Positions 54,992 to 63,597 of a stretch of DNA of 64,000 nucleotides are shown here, in pieces. The position numbers and the translations under genes are program-made. Each line of letters begins with the position of its first letter. The stretch's first letter is position 1. This stretch comes from Variovorax sp. Root318D1 (GTDB lineage: Bacteria; Pseudomonadota; Gammaproteobacteria; Burkholderiales; Burkholderiaceae_C): positions 494 to 64,493 of the forward strand of contig NZ_LMCQ01000003.1 of assembly GCF_001424835.1 (NCBI RefSeq). Reading direction: 5' to 3'. The notes under the pieces were generated by a model that saw only the letters and a program-made list of their open reading frames with translations, did no database searches and had not been told where the DNA came from.

Positions 54992-55702
54992 TTGAAGAAA
55001 ATCAGTTGGATCGCGGCCTGCGCCGCCTTGGCCGCGGCAGCGGCCGCAGGCAGCGCCACGGCTCAGAGCATGACCCCGCCGCCGCAGAACGTGCTGCAGC
55101 TCACTGCGTCGGGCACGGTCGAAGTGCAGCAGGACTTGCTGAGCATGACGCTCACCACCACGCGCGACGCCGTCGATGCCGCCACGGTCCAGTCGCAGCT
55201 CAAGGCCGCGGTGGATTCCGCGCTGGCCGAAGCCAAGAAGAATGCCCAGCCCGGGCAGCTCGACGTGCGCACCGGCAACTTCAGCCTGTCGCCGCGCTAC
55301 ACCCGGGAAGGAAAGATCAACGGCTGGCAGGGCTCGGCCGAAATGGTGCTCGAGGGCCGCGACTTCCCGCGCATCACGCAGACCGCGGGCCGCATCACCA
55401 CGCTCAACGTCGGCAACGTCGGCTTTGCACTGAGCCGCGAGCAGCGCGCCAAAAGCGAAACCGAGGCCCAGACCATCGCAATTGAAAACTTCAAGCAGAA
55501 GGCGACCGAGCTGGCCAAGGGCTTCGGCTTTGCGGGCTACACGCTGCGCGAGGTCGCGGTGAACGCGAACGACAGCGGCCCGATCCGGCCGCGCGTCATG
55601 GCCGCATCGGCCAAATCCTTTTCCCCCGACGCGCCGGTGCCGGTGGAAGCTGGGAAGACCAGTGTGGTGGTGAACGTGTCGGGGTCGGTGCAGCTCAAGT
55701 AG
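54992..55702 (+). CDS. SIMPL-domain periplasmic protein
   Basis: 236 residues. A signal peptide (about 1-25, ending GSATAQS) is followed by a SIMPL (DUF541) domain: VLQLTASGTVEVQQDLLSMTLTT near the N terminus and the C-terminal MAASAKSFSPDAPVPVEAGKTSVVVNVSG. The start is TTG at 54992, with GGGGG upstream; no ATG gives the signal peptide. The family occurs in envelopes and is linked to stress tolerance; the role is unknown. Confidence 0.85.
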   Translation: MKKISWIAACAALAAAAAAGSATAQSMTPPPQNVLQLTASGTVEVQQDLLSMTLTTTRDAVDAATVQSQLKAAVDSALAEAKKNAQPGQLDVRTGNFSLSPRYTREGKINGWQGSAEMVLEGRDFPRITQTAGRITTLNVGNVGFALSREQRAKSETEAQTIAIENFKQKATELAKGFGFAGYTLREVAVNANDSGPIRPRVMAASAKSFSPDAPVPVEAGKTSVVVNVSGSVQLK

Positions 55703-55726
55703 CTCCCGCTTCTTTCTTTCTCTTTC

Positions 55727-56497
55727 TTACTGTGCGGTCCAGCCGCCATCCATCTGCCAGGCCACGCCGCGGACCTGGTCGGCCGCCGGCGAGCACAGGA
55801 ACACCGCCAGGCCGCCGAGCTGCTCGACCGTGGTGAACTGCAGTGAGGGCTGCTTCTCTCCCAGAAGATCGTTCTGCGCCTGGGTGGCCGAAATGCCGTC
55901 CCGTGCCGCGCGGTCGTCAATCTGCTTTTGAACCAGCGGCGTCAGCACCCAGCCTGGGCAGATCGCGTTGCTGGTGATGCCGGTGGTCGCGGTTTCGAGC
56001 GCCACCGACTTGGTGAAGCCGACGATGCCGTGCTTGGCCGCTACATAGGCAGACTTCCGCGCCGAAGCGACGAGCCCGTGGGCCGACGCGATGTTGACGA
56101 TGCGTCCCCAATTGGCTTCGCGCATGGCGGGAATCGCGAGCCGCGTCGTGTGGAACGCGCTTGTGAGGTTGATTGCAATGATGGCGTCCCAGCGCTCCGG
56201 CGGAAAGTCCTCGACCTTGGCCACGTGCTGAATGCCGGCGTTGTTGACGAGGATGTCGACGCGGCCGAACCTGGACGCGGCGAACTTCATCATGTCCTCG
56301 ATCTGGTCGGGCTTGCTCATGTCGGCGCCGTGATATTCGGCGCGCACGCCGAGCGCTTCGATGCGGGCCTTGGGCGTCTCGGCATCGCCGAAACCGTTGA
56401 GCACGACGTGTGCGCCTTGTTGTGCAAGGGCCTCGGCAATGGCAAGGCCAATGCCGCTGGTGGACCCCGTGACAAGCGCGGTTTTGCCTTTGAGCAT
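55727..56497 (-). CDS. 3-Hydroxybutyrate dehydrogenase
   Basis: 256-residue SDR enzyme that interconverts 3-hydroxybutyrate and acetoacetate, a step in polyhydroxybutyrate breakdown. It begins LKGKTALVTGSTSGIGLAIAEALA; NAG and IVNIASAHGLVASARKSAYVAAKHGIVGFTK give the catalytic Ser, Tyr and Lys. QFTTVEQLGGLAVFLCSPAADQVRG is typical of the C terminus. ATG at 56497 has GGAG 10 bases upstream; the TTG three codons earlier is too close to it. PhaR at 60550 is a further link to polyhydroxyalkanoate metabolism. Confidence 0.92.
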   Translation of the reverse strand: MLKGKTALVTGSTSGIGLAIAEALAQQGAHVVLNGFGDAETPKARIEALGVRAEYHGADMSKPDQIEDMMKFAASRFGRVDILVNNAGIQHVAKVEDFPPERWDAIIAINLTSAFHTTRLAIPAMREANWGRIVNIASAHGLVASARKSAYVAAKHGIVGFTKSVALETATTGITSNAICPGWVLTPLVQKQIDDRAARDGISATQAQNDLLGEKQPSLQFTTVEQLGGLAVFLCSPAADQVRGVAWQMDGGWTAQ

Positions 56498-56563
56498 GAA
56501 GTTCAATCTCCGAATGAATTAGGATGGACGAGACATTATCCGCACCAGGACGACTTCGTTTTC

Positions 56564-57523
56564 ATGACAGAACCGACGCTTCATTACGTGGCGTGCGACG
56601 ACCCCCAGGGCGGTCATCGCATGGCCTATTGGCAATGGGGCAGCGCGCGCAGTGCGCATGTGGTGATGTGCGTGCACGGCCTGACCCGCCAGGGGCGCGA
56701 TTTCGACGTTCTGGCCAAGGCCATCGTGGCGCGCGCCGGCGGCAACGTGCGCGTGGTCTGCCCCGATGTCGCTGGGCGCGGCCAAAGCGACTGGCTGCGC
56801 GATCCGGCGCTCTACCAGGTGCCGGTCTATGCGGCCGACATGGTGGCGCTGCTGGCGCAACTGCATCGTGAACAGCCTATCGAGACGCTCGACTACCTGG
56901 GTACCAGCATGGGCGGACTCATCGGTTTCGTGCTGGCCGGCCACAAGCAATTGCCGCTACCTCGGCCTATCCGCCGCTTCATCGTGAACGACGTCGGCCC
57001 GACGGTCGAGGCCGCGGCCATCCAGCGCATTGGCGGCTACGTGGGGCAGGGCGGCCGCTATGCAACGGTGCAGGAAGCAGCCGACGCCATGTGGGCGATC
57101 TCGACCAGCTTCGGTCCGCATACGCCTGAGCAATGGCTTTCGCTGTCGCAGCACATGGTGGTGCCGGCGTCGCGACGCACAGGCGATGGTGTTCGCAAGG
57201 TCGAGGCCGAGGAGGCCGGCGGAACCGAAGCCGGTCCCTTTCTGCTTCACTACGACCCGTCCATCGCAGTCTCGCTGCGCGCCATCACGCCCGAGGCCGC
57301 GGCCCAAGGCGGCGCGGTGATGTGGAGCCTCTACGACGCCATCGAGGCGAAAACCTTGGTGACGCGCGGCGCCCAATCGGATCTGTTGGCGCGCGAAACG
57401 GCGCTGGCCATGACGCAGCGCGGACCTCGCGCGGCGCTGGTCGAATTCGAAGGCGTGGGCCACGCGCCCACCTTCGTCGACCCCGCGCAGGTGTCCGTCG
57501 TCACATCCTTCCTGTTCGATTGA
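56564..57523 (+). CDS. Alpha/beta-hydrolase
   Basis: 319 residues. The oxyanion region VVMCVHGLTRQGRDF, the nucleophile elbow YLGTSMGGLIG (Ser near residue 113) and the C-terminal catalytic His in FEGVGHAPTF are all present, in contrast to the hydrolase-like protein at 29993. This is a small-molecule esterase or epoxide-hydrolase type; the substrate is not assigned. It is divergent from 3-hydroxybutyrate dehydrogenase and 7 bases before relA, so probably co-transcribed with it. Confidence 0.85.
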   Translation: MTEPTLHYVACDDPQGGHRMAYWQWGSARSAHVVMCVHGLTRQGRDFDVLAKAIVARAGGNVRVVCPDVAGRGQSDWLRDPALYQVPVYAADMVALLAQLHREQPIETLDYLGTSMGGLIGFVLAGHKQLPLPRPIRRFIVNDVGPTVEAAAIQRIGGYVGQGGRYATVQEAADAMWAISTSFGPHTPEQWLSLSQHMVVPASRRTGDGVRKVEAEEAGGTEAGPFLLHYDPSIAVSLRAITPEAAAQGGAVMWSLYDAIEAKTLVTRGAQSDLLARETALAMTQRGPRAALVEFEGVGHAPTFVDPAQVSVVTSFLFD

Positions 57524-57530
57524 GGGCAGC

Positions 57531-59774
57531 GTGAAGCGCGATTCTTCGAGCCTTCAAACGGCACACAGTCCCGATTCGGCCGTGGCGGACTATCCGCTGT
57601 CAGCCGCCACGGCCGATCGCACCCCGGTGATGGAGAACATGCTCGCCCGTGCGCGCGCATTTGCCGAGCCGCTGATCGCCGACGAAAAGCTAGACACTGG
57701 CGAGAACACGCTGGCCCACGCGGATGCCGTGGCGGCCATCGTCGCCAAGATGGGCGGCTCCGAAGCCATGCAGGCCGCGAGCTATCTGGTCTATGCCTGC
57801 CAGCACCTGAACCGGCCGCAGGAAGTGATTGCCAAGGTGTTCGGCGACAACTTTGCGGCGCTGGCGGTCGAAACCACCAAGCTGGTCCGCGTGCAGGAGC
57901 AAGCCCGCTCGGCTTCGCAGGGCCATCACCTGTCGGAAGGCGCGGGAGCGCAAACCGAGAACGTGCGCAAGATGCTGCTCGCGTTCTCGCGCGACCTGCG
58001 CGTGGTGATGCTGCGCCTGGCTTCTCGCCTTCAGACGCTGCGGCATGCCGCGGCCAGCAAGCAGCCGGCGCCCGAGAGCGTGGCGCGCGAGTCGCTGCAG
58101 GTGTTTGCGCCACTGGCCAACCGCCTGGGCATCTGGCAGGTGAAGTGGGAGATCGAGGATCTTTCTTTTCGCTTTCTGGAACCTGAAACCTATAAGCTGA
58201 TTGCGCGCCTGCTCGACGAGAAGCGGGTCGAACGCGAAGGCCACGTCGAGCAGCTGCGCTCGCAGCTCGAAAGCGAACTGCAGGCCGAGGGCGTACGCGC
58301 CATCGTGCAGGGGCGGCCGAAGAACATCTACAGCATCGTGAAGAAGATGCGCGGCAAGTCGCTCGACTTCGCGCAGGTGTTCGACATCCTCGCGCTGCGC
58401 GTGGTGGTGCCCGACGTGAAAGATTGCTACGCGGCGCTGGCCTGGGTGCATTCGCATTTCCTCCCGATCGACGAAGAGTTCGACGACTACATTGCGCGCC
58501 CCAAGCCCAACGGCTACCAGTCGCTGCACACGGTGGTGCGCGAGATGGTCGACGGCAAGCCCGGCAAGCCGATCGAGATCCAGATCCGCACGGAAGAAAT
58601 GCATGACCATGCCGAGCACGGCGTGGCGGCGCACTGGGCCTACAAGGAAGCAGGGCACAAGGGCTACGCGGGCGTGTGGGCGAGCGGAGAGTACGACGCC
58701 AAGATCGCCGTGCTGCGGCAGCTACTGGCATGGGAGCGCGATCTTTCGGGCGGCTCGCAGGGCCAGGGGCTCTTCGACGATCGCATCTATGTACTGACGC
58801 CGGATGCCGCCATCGTCGAGCTGCCGCAGGGTGCGACGCCGGTCGACTTTGCCTACACCGTGCACACCACGCTCGGCCATCGTTGCCGCGGCGCGCGTGT
58901 CGATGGCGCGATGGTGCCGCTCAACACGCCGCTCTCTAACGGGCAAACGGTGGAGATCATCGCGGCCAAGGAGGGCGGCCCGTCGCGCGACTGGCTCAAT
59001 GCCGAGCTGGGCTATCTTGCGAGCCACCGCGCGCGTGCCAAGGTGCGCGCGTGGTTCAACGCGCAGATCACGCACGAGACCGTGGCGCGCGGACGCGAAG
59101 CGGTCGAGAAGCTGCTGCAGCGCGAAGGCAAGACGTCGACGCGGCTCGAGGACCTCGCTTCGCAGCTGGGCTTCAAGTCGGCGGACCATCTGTTCGAAGT
59201 GGTCGGCAAGGACGAGTTCTCGCTGCGCAATATCGAGATGCTGCTGCGCCCGCCGGAGCCCGCGCCCAATCCGGATGACGGCGTGCAGATCAAGAAGCCG
59301 CGCGCGAGCGAAAAATCTGGCAAGGGCGGCGTGTTGGTGGTGGGAGTGTCTTCATTGATGACGCAGCTTGCCAAGTGCTGCAAGCCGGCACCGCCGGATC
59401 CCATCAGCGGCTTCGTGACCCGGGGTCACGGCGTCAGCGTGCATCGCACCGATTGCAGCAACTTCCGCACGATGGCTGCGCGCGACGGCGAGCGCGTGAT
59501 CGATGTCGAATGGGGAGCGGCAAAGAAGGGCGGCGAGGCGCCGGTCTATGCGGTGGACGTGGCCGTGGAAGCGGCGGACCGCCAAGGCCTCTTGCGCGAC
59601 ATTTCCGACGTCTTCGCACGGGAGAAGATGAACGTGATCGGTGTGCAGACGCAGTCGGTCAAGGGCACGGCGTGGATGACTTTCACTGTGGAGATCACCG
59701 ATGCGGCGCGCTTGACGCAGGTGCTCGGCATCGTGACGGCAGTTGCCGGTGTGCGATCTGCACGTCGGCGCTAA
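57531..59774 (+). CDS. relA: GTP pyrophosphokinase RelA
   Basis: Makes (p)ppGpp on stalled ribosomes in the stringent response. 747 residues against 744 in E. coli RelA. The N-terminal HD-like region has HADAVAAIVAKM and then YACQHL where active hydrolases have the HD dyad, so hydrolase activity is probably lost. The synthetase core carries RPKNIYSIVKKMRGKSLDFAQ-like sequence, YQSLHT and EIQIRTEEMHDHAEHGVAAHW. A TGS domain (VLTPDAAIVELPQGATPVDFAY), a zinc-finger-like CC segment (LAKCCKPAPPDP) and a C-terminal ACT domain follow. It starts at GTG. Confidence 0.93.
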   Translation: MKRDSSSLQTAHSPDSAVADYPLSAATADRTPVMENMLARARAFAEPLIADEKLDTGENTLAHADAVAAIVAKMGGSEAMQAASYLVYACQHLNRPQEVIAKVFGDNFAALAVETTKLVRVQEQARSASQGHHLSEGAGAQTENVRKMLLAFSRDLRVVMLRLASRLQTLRHAAASKQPAPESVARESLQVFAPLANRLGIWQVKWEIEDLSFRFLEPETYKLIARLLDEKRVEREGHVEQLRSQLESELQAEGVRAIVQGRPKNIYSIVKKMRGKSLDFAQVFDILALRVVVPDVKDCYAALAWVHSHFLPIDEEFDDYIARPKPNGYQSLHTVVREMVDGKPGKPIEIQIRTEEMHDHAEHGVAAHWAYKEAGHKGYAGVWASGEYDAKIAVLRQLLAWERDLSGGSQGQGLFDDRIYVLTPDAAIVELPQGATPVDFAYTVHTTLGHRCRGARVDGAMVPLNTPLSNGQTVEIIAAKEGGPSRDWLNAELGYLASHRARAKVRAWFNAQITHETVARGREAVEKLLQREGKTSTRLEDLASQLGFKSADHLFEVVGKDEFSLRNIEMLLRPPEPAPNPDDGVQIKKPRASEKSGKGGVLVVGVSSLMTQLAKCCKPAPPDPISGFVTRGHGVSVHRTDCSNFRTMAARDGERVIDVEWGAAKKGGEAPVYAVDVAVEAADRQGLLRDISDVFAREKMNVIGVQTQSVKGTAWMTFTVEITDAARLTQVLGIVTAVAGVRSARRR

Positions 59775-59793
59775 AAAGCACGTTTTCTCCTGC

Positions 59794-59799
59794 TACAAT
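59794..59799 (+). promoter_or_regulatory. Likely -10 element of the tRNA-Val promoter
   Basis: TACAAT lies 23 bases before the mature 5' end of tRNA-Val. No strong -35 element is seen at the expected distance. Confidence 0.45.
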
Positions 59800-59822
59800 A
59801 GCTGCTTCTCGGACACATCCTT

Positions 59823-59899
59823 AGGCGCGTAGCTCAGCTGGTTAGAGCACCACCTTGACATGGTGGGGGTCGTTGGTTCGAGTCCAATCGCGCCTACCA
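59823..59899 (+). tRNA. tRNA-Val (GAC anticodon)
   Basis: 77 nt with encoded CCA. Acceptor stem AGGCGCG pairs with CGCGCCT; the D arm contains AGCTCAGCTGG; the anticodon stem CCACC/GGTGG encloses loop TTGACAT with anticodon GAC; the T arm contains GGTTCGAGTCC. It reads GUC/GUU valine codons. It follows relA by 48 bases. Confidence 0.97.
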
Positions 59900-60069
59900 A
59901 TTTCTGTTCCAACATCCGGCCAACCACCGGGTCTGTTGAACAGAGCTTTCACCGGGTTCCCCGGTGTCTCAATCGTCCTTTCGGTGAAGCAGACAAAGAC
60001 CATGGCCACGTTGTTGTGCTACCTTGGCCGCACTGCAAACCTTTTCCAAATTTCTTGACAAGCGATCTG

Positions 60070-60438
60070 ATGAATACGCGATCAACGCTGGTTGATCGGG
60101 CTCATGCTGAAAAGCGCCTGGCCGCATTGCTCAGGCAAGCCCCCATTGAATTTGCGCGCGCGGTCTATGGCATCAACGACCACGCAGGCGGCCGCACCGA
60201 CACCATGGCTGCGCGCGAAGTGGCGCGCGCCCAGCGGCAGGGCATGCCCGTGACGCAAGAGCGCGCCGAACAGCGTGCGCGCGCGTATCTGCCGACCTCC
60301 GGCCACGAGCACTGTCCGCGCTGCTGGGTGGTCTATGGCCACAAGAGCCCCCTGCGCTTCAGGGAGGCCACCGAAGAACGCCCCGAGACGGCCGCCTGCG
60401 CTGCATGCGGCGCCGAGTACGCGACAACGCTCGACTGA
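60070..60438 (+). CDS. Hypothetical protein with zinc-ribbon-like Cys pairs
   Basis: 122 residues, unrecognised. The N-terminal two thirds are helical and charged; the C-terminal third has HCPRCW and CAACG about 35 residues apart, giving a C-X2-C ... C-X2-C pattern that could bind zinc. No membrane segment. The start at 60070 has no ribosome site and the frame is open upstream, so it is uncertain. It lies 170 bases after tRNA-Val. Confidence 0.6.
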   Translation: MNTRSTLVDRAHAEKRLAALLRQAPIEFARAVYGINDHAGGRTDTMAAREVARAQRQGMPVTQERAEQRARAYLPTSGHEHCPRCWVVYGHKSPLRFREATEERPETAACAACGAEYATTLD

Positions 60439-60549
60439 AAGATGAATGCAGGTTGCGCCAGGCGGTCAGGGTAAACCTTGTCGCGATGCAGCAAAACCGC
60501 TACCTAGAATTGATCGGATGACATGGGAGTCCATGTGAAGGAGTCCTCA

Positions 60550-61083
60550 GTGCAGAGCAAGAAGTCCGGGGTCAAGCCGGAGCAACGTGTAATCAAGAAG
60601 TACCCCAACCGAAGGCTCTACGACACCGAGACATCCACGTACATCACCCTCACCGAGGTGAAGCAGCTCGTCATCCAGAATGCGCAGTTCGTGGTGCGCG
60701 ATGCCAAGAGCGGTGACGACCTCACGCGAAGCATCCTGCTGCAGATCATTCTCGAAGAAGAAGCAGGTGGCGCGCCGATGTTCACCGAGCAGGTGCTGGC
60801 CAACATCATCCGTTTCTACGGACAGGCGATGCAGGGCTACATGGGTCCCTATCTGGAAAAGAACATCCAGGCAATGACCGAGGTGCAGGCCCAGCTTGCA
60901 GACAAGGCCGAAGGCCTCACGCCCGAGATGTGGTCGCGCTTCATGACCTTGCAGTCACCCGTGCTCCAGGGGTTGATGGGCAACTACGTCGAGCAGTCCA
61001 AGAACGTGTTCCTGCAAATGCAGGAACAAATGCAGAAGAACACCGAACAGGTTCTGGGCGCATTCGGCATCAAACGCCCTTGA
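60550..61083 (+). CDS. phaR: Polyhydroxyalkanoate synthesis regulator PhaR
   Basis: DNA-binding repressor that also binds polyhydroxybutyrate granules and controls phasin synthesis. 177 residues from GTG. The N-terminal PHA/PHB accumulation domain shows IKKYPNRRLYDTETSTYI near residues 14-31, and the C-terminal part has TEQVLANIIRFYGQAMQGYMG and a Gln/Met-rich end. GTG at 60550 is preferred over ATG at 60523 because AAGGAG lies 6 bases before it. Along with 3-hydroxybutyrate dehydrogenase it indicates polyhydroxybutyrate storage. Confidence 0.92.
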   Translation: MQSKKSGVKPEQRVIKKYPNRRLYDTETSTYITLTEVKQLVIQNAQFVVRDAKSGDDLTRSILLQIILEEEAGGAPMFTEQVLANIIRFYGQAMQGYMGPYLEKNIQAMTEVQAQLADKAEGLTPEMWSRFMTLQSPVLQGLMGNYVEQSKNVFLQMQEQMQKNTEQVLGAFGIKRP

Positions 61084-61122
61084 AATCCCTGCGCTGGCAG
61101 ATAGCTGGGACAATAGGGGCAT

Positions 61123-62529
61123 ATGAGCGAAGTTGCCTCCCCTGAACGTACTGCCAAGCCGGCTGCCCCCAAAGTCGGCTTCGTGAGCCTGGGCTGTCCC
61201 AAGGCCCTGACCGATTCCGAACTGATCCTGACCCAGCTAAGCGCCGAGGGCTACCAGACGGCCAAGACCTTCGAAGGCGCCGACCTGGTGATCGTCAACA
61301 CCTGCGGCTTCATCGACGATGCCGTCAAGGAAAGCCTCGACACCATCGGCGAGGCACTGGCGGAAAACGGCCGCGTCATCGTCACGGGCTGCCTGGGCGC
61401 CAAGACCGGCGACCAGGGCGGCAACCTGGTGCGGCAGATGCACCCCAGCGTGCTGGCCGTGACTGGTCCGCACGCCACGCAAGAGGTCATGGATGCGGTC
61501 CATGCGAACCTGCCCAAGCCGCACGATCCTTTCATCGACCTGGTGCCCAACACCTTCGGCATCGCAGGCCTCAAGCTCACGCCGCGGCACTATGCATATC
61601 TGAAGATCAGCGAAGGCTGCAATCACCGCTGCACCTTCTGCATCATTCCGTCGATGCGCGGCGACCTGGTGTCGCGTCCTGTCGGCGACGTGCTCGGCGA
61701 GGCCAAGGCCCTGTTCGAAGGCGGCGTGAGGGAGCTGCTGGTCATCAGCCAGGACACCTCGGCCTATGGCGTGGACGTCAAGTACCGCACCGGTTTCTGG
61801 GACGGCAAGCCTGTCAAGACGCGCATGCTCGAGCTGGTGCGCACGCTGGGCGAAATCGCGGAGCCTTACGGTGCCTGGGTGCGCCTGCATTACGTGTACC
61901 CGTATCCGAGCGTGGACGAGATCATTCCGCTGATGGCGAGCGGGCAGGTGCTGCCTTACCTCGACGTGCCGCTGCAGCACAGCCACCCCGACGTGCTCAA
62001 GCGAATGAAGCGGCCGGCCAGCGGCGAGAAAAACCTGGAGCGGCTCGCGCGTTGGCGCGAGGTCTGCCCGGAGCTCGTGATCCGCAGCACCTTCATTGCG
62101 GGCTTTCCCGGCGAAACCGAGCAGGAGTTCGAACACCTGCTCGACTTCATCCGCGAGGCGCAGATCGACCGGGCCGGTTGCTTTGCCTACAGCCCCGTCG
62201 AGGGTGCCACGGCCAACGAGATTCCCGGCATGCTGCCGCCGGCCGAGCGCGAAGCCCGGCGGGCCCGATTCATGGAAGTGGCAGAAGCGGTGTCGATCGC
62301 CAAACTGCGGCAGCGCATCGGCGCCACCATGCAGGTGCTCGTCGATTCCGCGCCGGGCATGGGCCGAAAAGGCGGGGTCGGCCGAACCTACGCCGACGCA
62401 CCTGAGATCGACGGCACCGTGCGCCTCTTGCCGCCCGAGAAAATCAGCAAGACGCTCAAAGTGGGTGAATTCACCAAGGCCCGCGTCGTGGGTGCCGAGG
62501 GCCACGACCTGATAGCGCTGCCGATCTGA
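61123..62529 (+). CDS. rimO: Ribosomal protein S12 methylthiotransferase
   Basis: Radical-SAM enzyme that adds methylthio to Asp89 of ribosomal protein S12. 468 residues. The N-terminal UPF0004 domain has cluster Cys residues in [19 protein letters not shown] and VTGCLGAK; the radical-SAM triad is in [19 protein letters not shown] near residue 160. The C terminus has a TRAM-type domain. A terminator follows at 62544-62569. Confidence 0.97.
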   Translation: MSEVASPERTAKPAAPKVGFVSLGCPKALTDSELILTQLSAEGYQTAKTFEGADLVIVNTCGFIDDAVKESLDTIGEALAENGRVIVTGCLGAKTGDQGGNLVRQMHPSVLAVTGPHATQEVMDAVHANLPKPHDPFIDLVPNTFGIAGLKLTPRHYAYLKISEGCNHRCTFCIIPSMRGDLVSRPVGDVLGEAKALFEGGVRELLVISQDTSAYGVDVKYRTGFWDGKPVKTRMLELVRTLGEIAEPYGAWVRLHYVYPYPSVDEIIPLMASGQVLPYLDVPLQHSHPDVLKRMKRPASGEKNLERLARWREVCPELVIRSTFIAGFPGETEQEFEHLLDFIREAQIDRAGCFAYSPVEGATANEIPGMLPPAEREARRARFMEVAEAVSIAKLRQRIGATMQVLVDSAPGMGRKGGVGRTYADAPEIDGTVRLLPPEKISKTLKVGEFTKARVVGAEGHDLIALPI

Positions 62530-62543
62530 GATCCGCCAAATGG

Positions 62544-62569
62544 AAAAGCCCGCATGAAGCGGGCTTTTC
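62544..62569 (+). terminator. Rho-independent terminator after rimO
   Basis: AAAAGCCCGC-ATGAA-GCGGGCTTTT: a perfect 10-base stem with a 5-base loop ending in four T, 15 bases after the rimO stop. Confidence 0.9.
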
Positions 62570-62607
62570 TCAAAGGCTTGATCGGGGCTGGCAAGGCCCG
62601 GTTGTTC

Positions 62608-62817
62608 CTAGTCATCCGAACGCGAGATGACCAGAAGACTCATGAACAACGCTCCAAGAAACATGCCGGCTATCAGAGTAAATGCTGCGACCACGATGGG
62701 CTCCTTAATTTGAATGCTCAAACCAAAGGTAACATTTTGCATCGCTTCGGCGTTACTTTCTGAAGCATCTTGGTGGAAAAGTGTGATTTTTGCCACGACT
62801 TTGCCATTTGAAAACAT
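62608..62817 (-). CDS. Possible small membrane protein (uncertain)
   Basis: An open frame of up to 69 codons. The last ~40 residues form a single hydrophobic helix (VVAAFTLIAGMFLGALFMSLLV) with a charged tail, which could be a small membrane protein; a start at 62742 would give 44 residues. No clear ribosome site, no family, and the region is less GC-rich than the rest, so this is a weak call. Confidence 0.3.
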   Translation of the reverse strand: MFSNGKVVAKITLFHQDASESNAEAMQNVTFGLSIQIKEPIVVAAFTLIAGMFLGALFMSLLVISRSDD

Positions 62818-62852
62818 GTGCTGAGCGCCGGGTTTTGCTTCCCCGACCCTCG

Positions 62853-63131
62853 CTAAAACGGAAGCGCTTCGCCACCGGCCCGCGGGAGGCTTGGATAGAG
62901 GTATTTGGAGTACTCGCCCGCGTTGCCGTACAGCTGTGCGGCGAGTGCCACGGGGTCATCTTTGCCGTGCTTTTCGTAAAGTACGGGCCCCCAGATGATG
63001 AATCCATCGATGCTCAACCGGTGAGGCGTGGGTTCGATTGCCTTCCATGCGTGGGCGAATCTTGAGATCCAAGCCAGGGCTTCTGCCAAGGCATGGTTGC
63101 GCGGGGAGGGGGTTTCTTCAGGCTTGGACAT
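62853..63131 (-). CDS. Hypothetical protein downstream of a LexA-type box
   Basis: 92 residues, unrecognised. It begins MSKPEETPSPRNHALAEALAWISRFAHAW and ends with YLYPSLPRAGGEALPF; there is no signal peptide or membrane segment, and it has several Trp and Tyr. The ATG at 63131 has AAAGGA 8 bases upstream. A perfect CTGT-N8-ACAG box lies at 63155-63170, within the expected promoter, suggesting control by LexA as part of the SOS response. Function unknown. Confidence 0.65.
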   Translation of the reverse strand: MSKPEETPSPRNHALAEALAWISRFAHAWKAIEPTPHRLSIDGFIIWGPVLYEKHGKDDPVALAAQLYGNAGEYSKYLYPSLPRAGGEALPF

Positions 63132-63154
63132 GGTAGTTATCCTTTGTGAAAAGA

Positions 63155-63170
63155 CTGTATAAATGTACAG
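63155..63170 (-). promoter_or_regulatory. LexA-type SOS box
   Basis: CTGTATAAATGTACAG is a perfect match to the CTGT-N8-ACAG consensus of gamma- and betaproteobacterial LexA, with AT-rich centre. It lies 24 bases before the start codon of the 92-residue protein on the minus strand and downstream of a TTGAAA that could act as a -35 element. Binding is inferred from the sequence alone. Confidence 0.75.
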
Positions 63171-63204
63171 TAATTTCAAGATCTGTCCAGCTTGGCGAGT
63201 GGAC

Positions 63205-63597
63205 TCAACCGTGCCTGTTGAACCACGCCCAAAGAGCAGCGCCCAGGCCGAGCCAGATGCCAACGATGATCACTGCGCCGGCAATGCTTTGGGGTTTGGT
63301 GCCTTGTTCTTTCATCCACTTGTCGGCCTGAGCGCGGCATTCCTCCAGCACAGCGGCCGGAATGAGCCGGATGTTCAGCCAGATGAGGGCGGGCAGCAGC
63401 AGGGCATCGTCGACGTAGCCCAGGATCGGAATGAAATCAGGTATGAGATCGATCGGGCTCAGCGCGTAGGCGACGACAAAGGCTGCAAGCGCCTTGGCGA
63501 ACCAGGGCGTGCCGGGGTGGCGGTAGGCAAACCAGAGCGTGACGGCGTCGCGCTTGATGCGCGACGCCCACAGTTTGATGCTTTGAAAAATGGCCAT
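63205..63597 (-). CDS. DUF1232 (YkvA-like) membrane protein
   Basis: 130 residues. The DUF1232 core SPIDLIPDFIPILGYVDD is at residues 47-64, preceded by a hydrophobic segment and followed by two more (about 65-80 and 107-125). The family, typified by Bacillus YkvA, has unknown function. The start at 63597 gives the family-like N terminus MAIFQSIKLW. It is followed by the SOS-box gene on the same strand, 73 bases away. Confidence 0.85.
   Translation of the reverse strand: MAIFQSIKLWASRIKRDAVTLWFAYRHPGTPWFAKALAAFVVAYALSPIDLIPDFIPILGYVDDALLLPALIWLNIRLIPAAVLEECRAQADKWMKEQGTKPQSIAGAVIIVGIWLGLGAALWAWFNRHG

Noticed and set aside
59950..59966. CACCGGG-TTC-CCCGGTG hairpin after tRNA-Val as a terminator
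   Set aside because: The 7-base stem is perfect but no T-run follows, so a terminator is not supported; it may be a processing structure or chance.
60523..60549. ATG start for phaR giving 9 extra residues
   Set aside because: The GTG at 60550 has AAGGAG at ideal spacing, while the ATG has no matching site.
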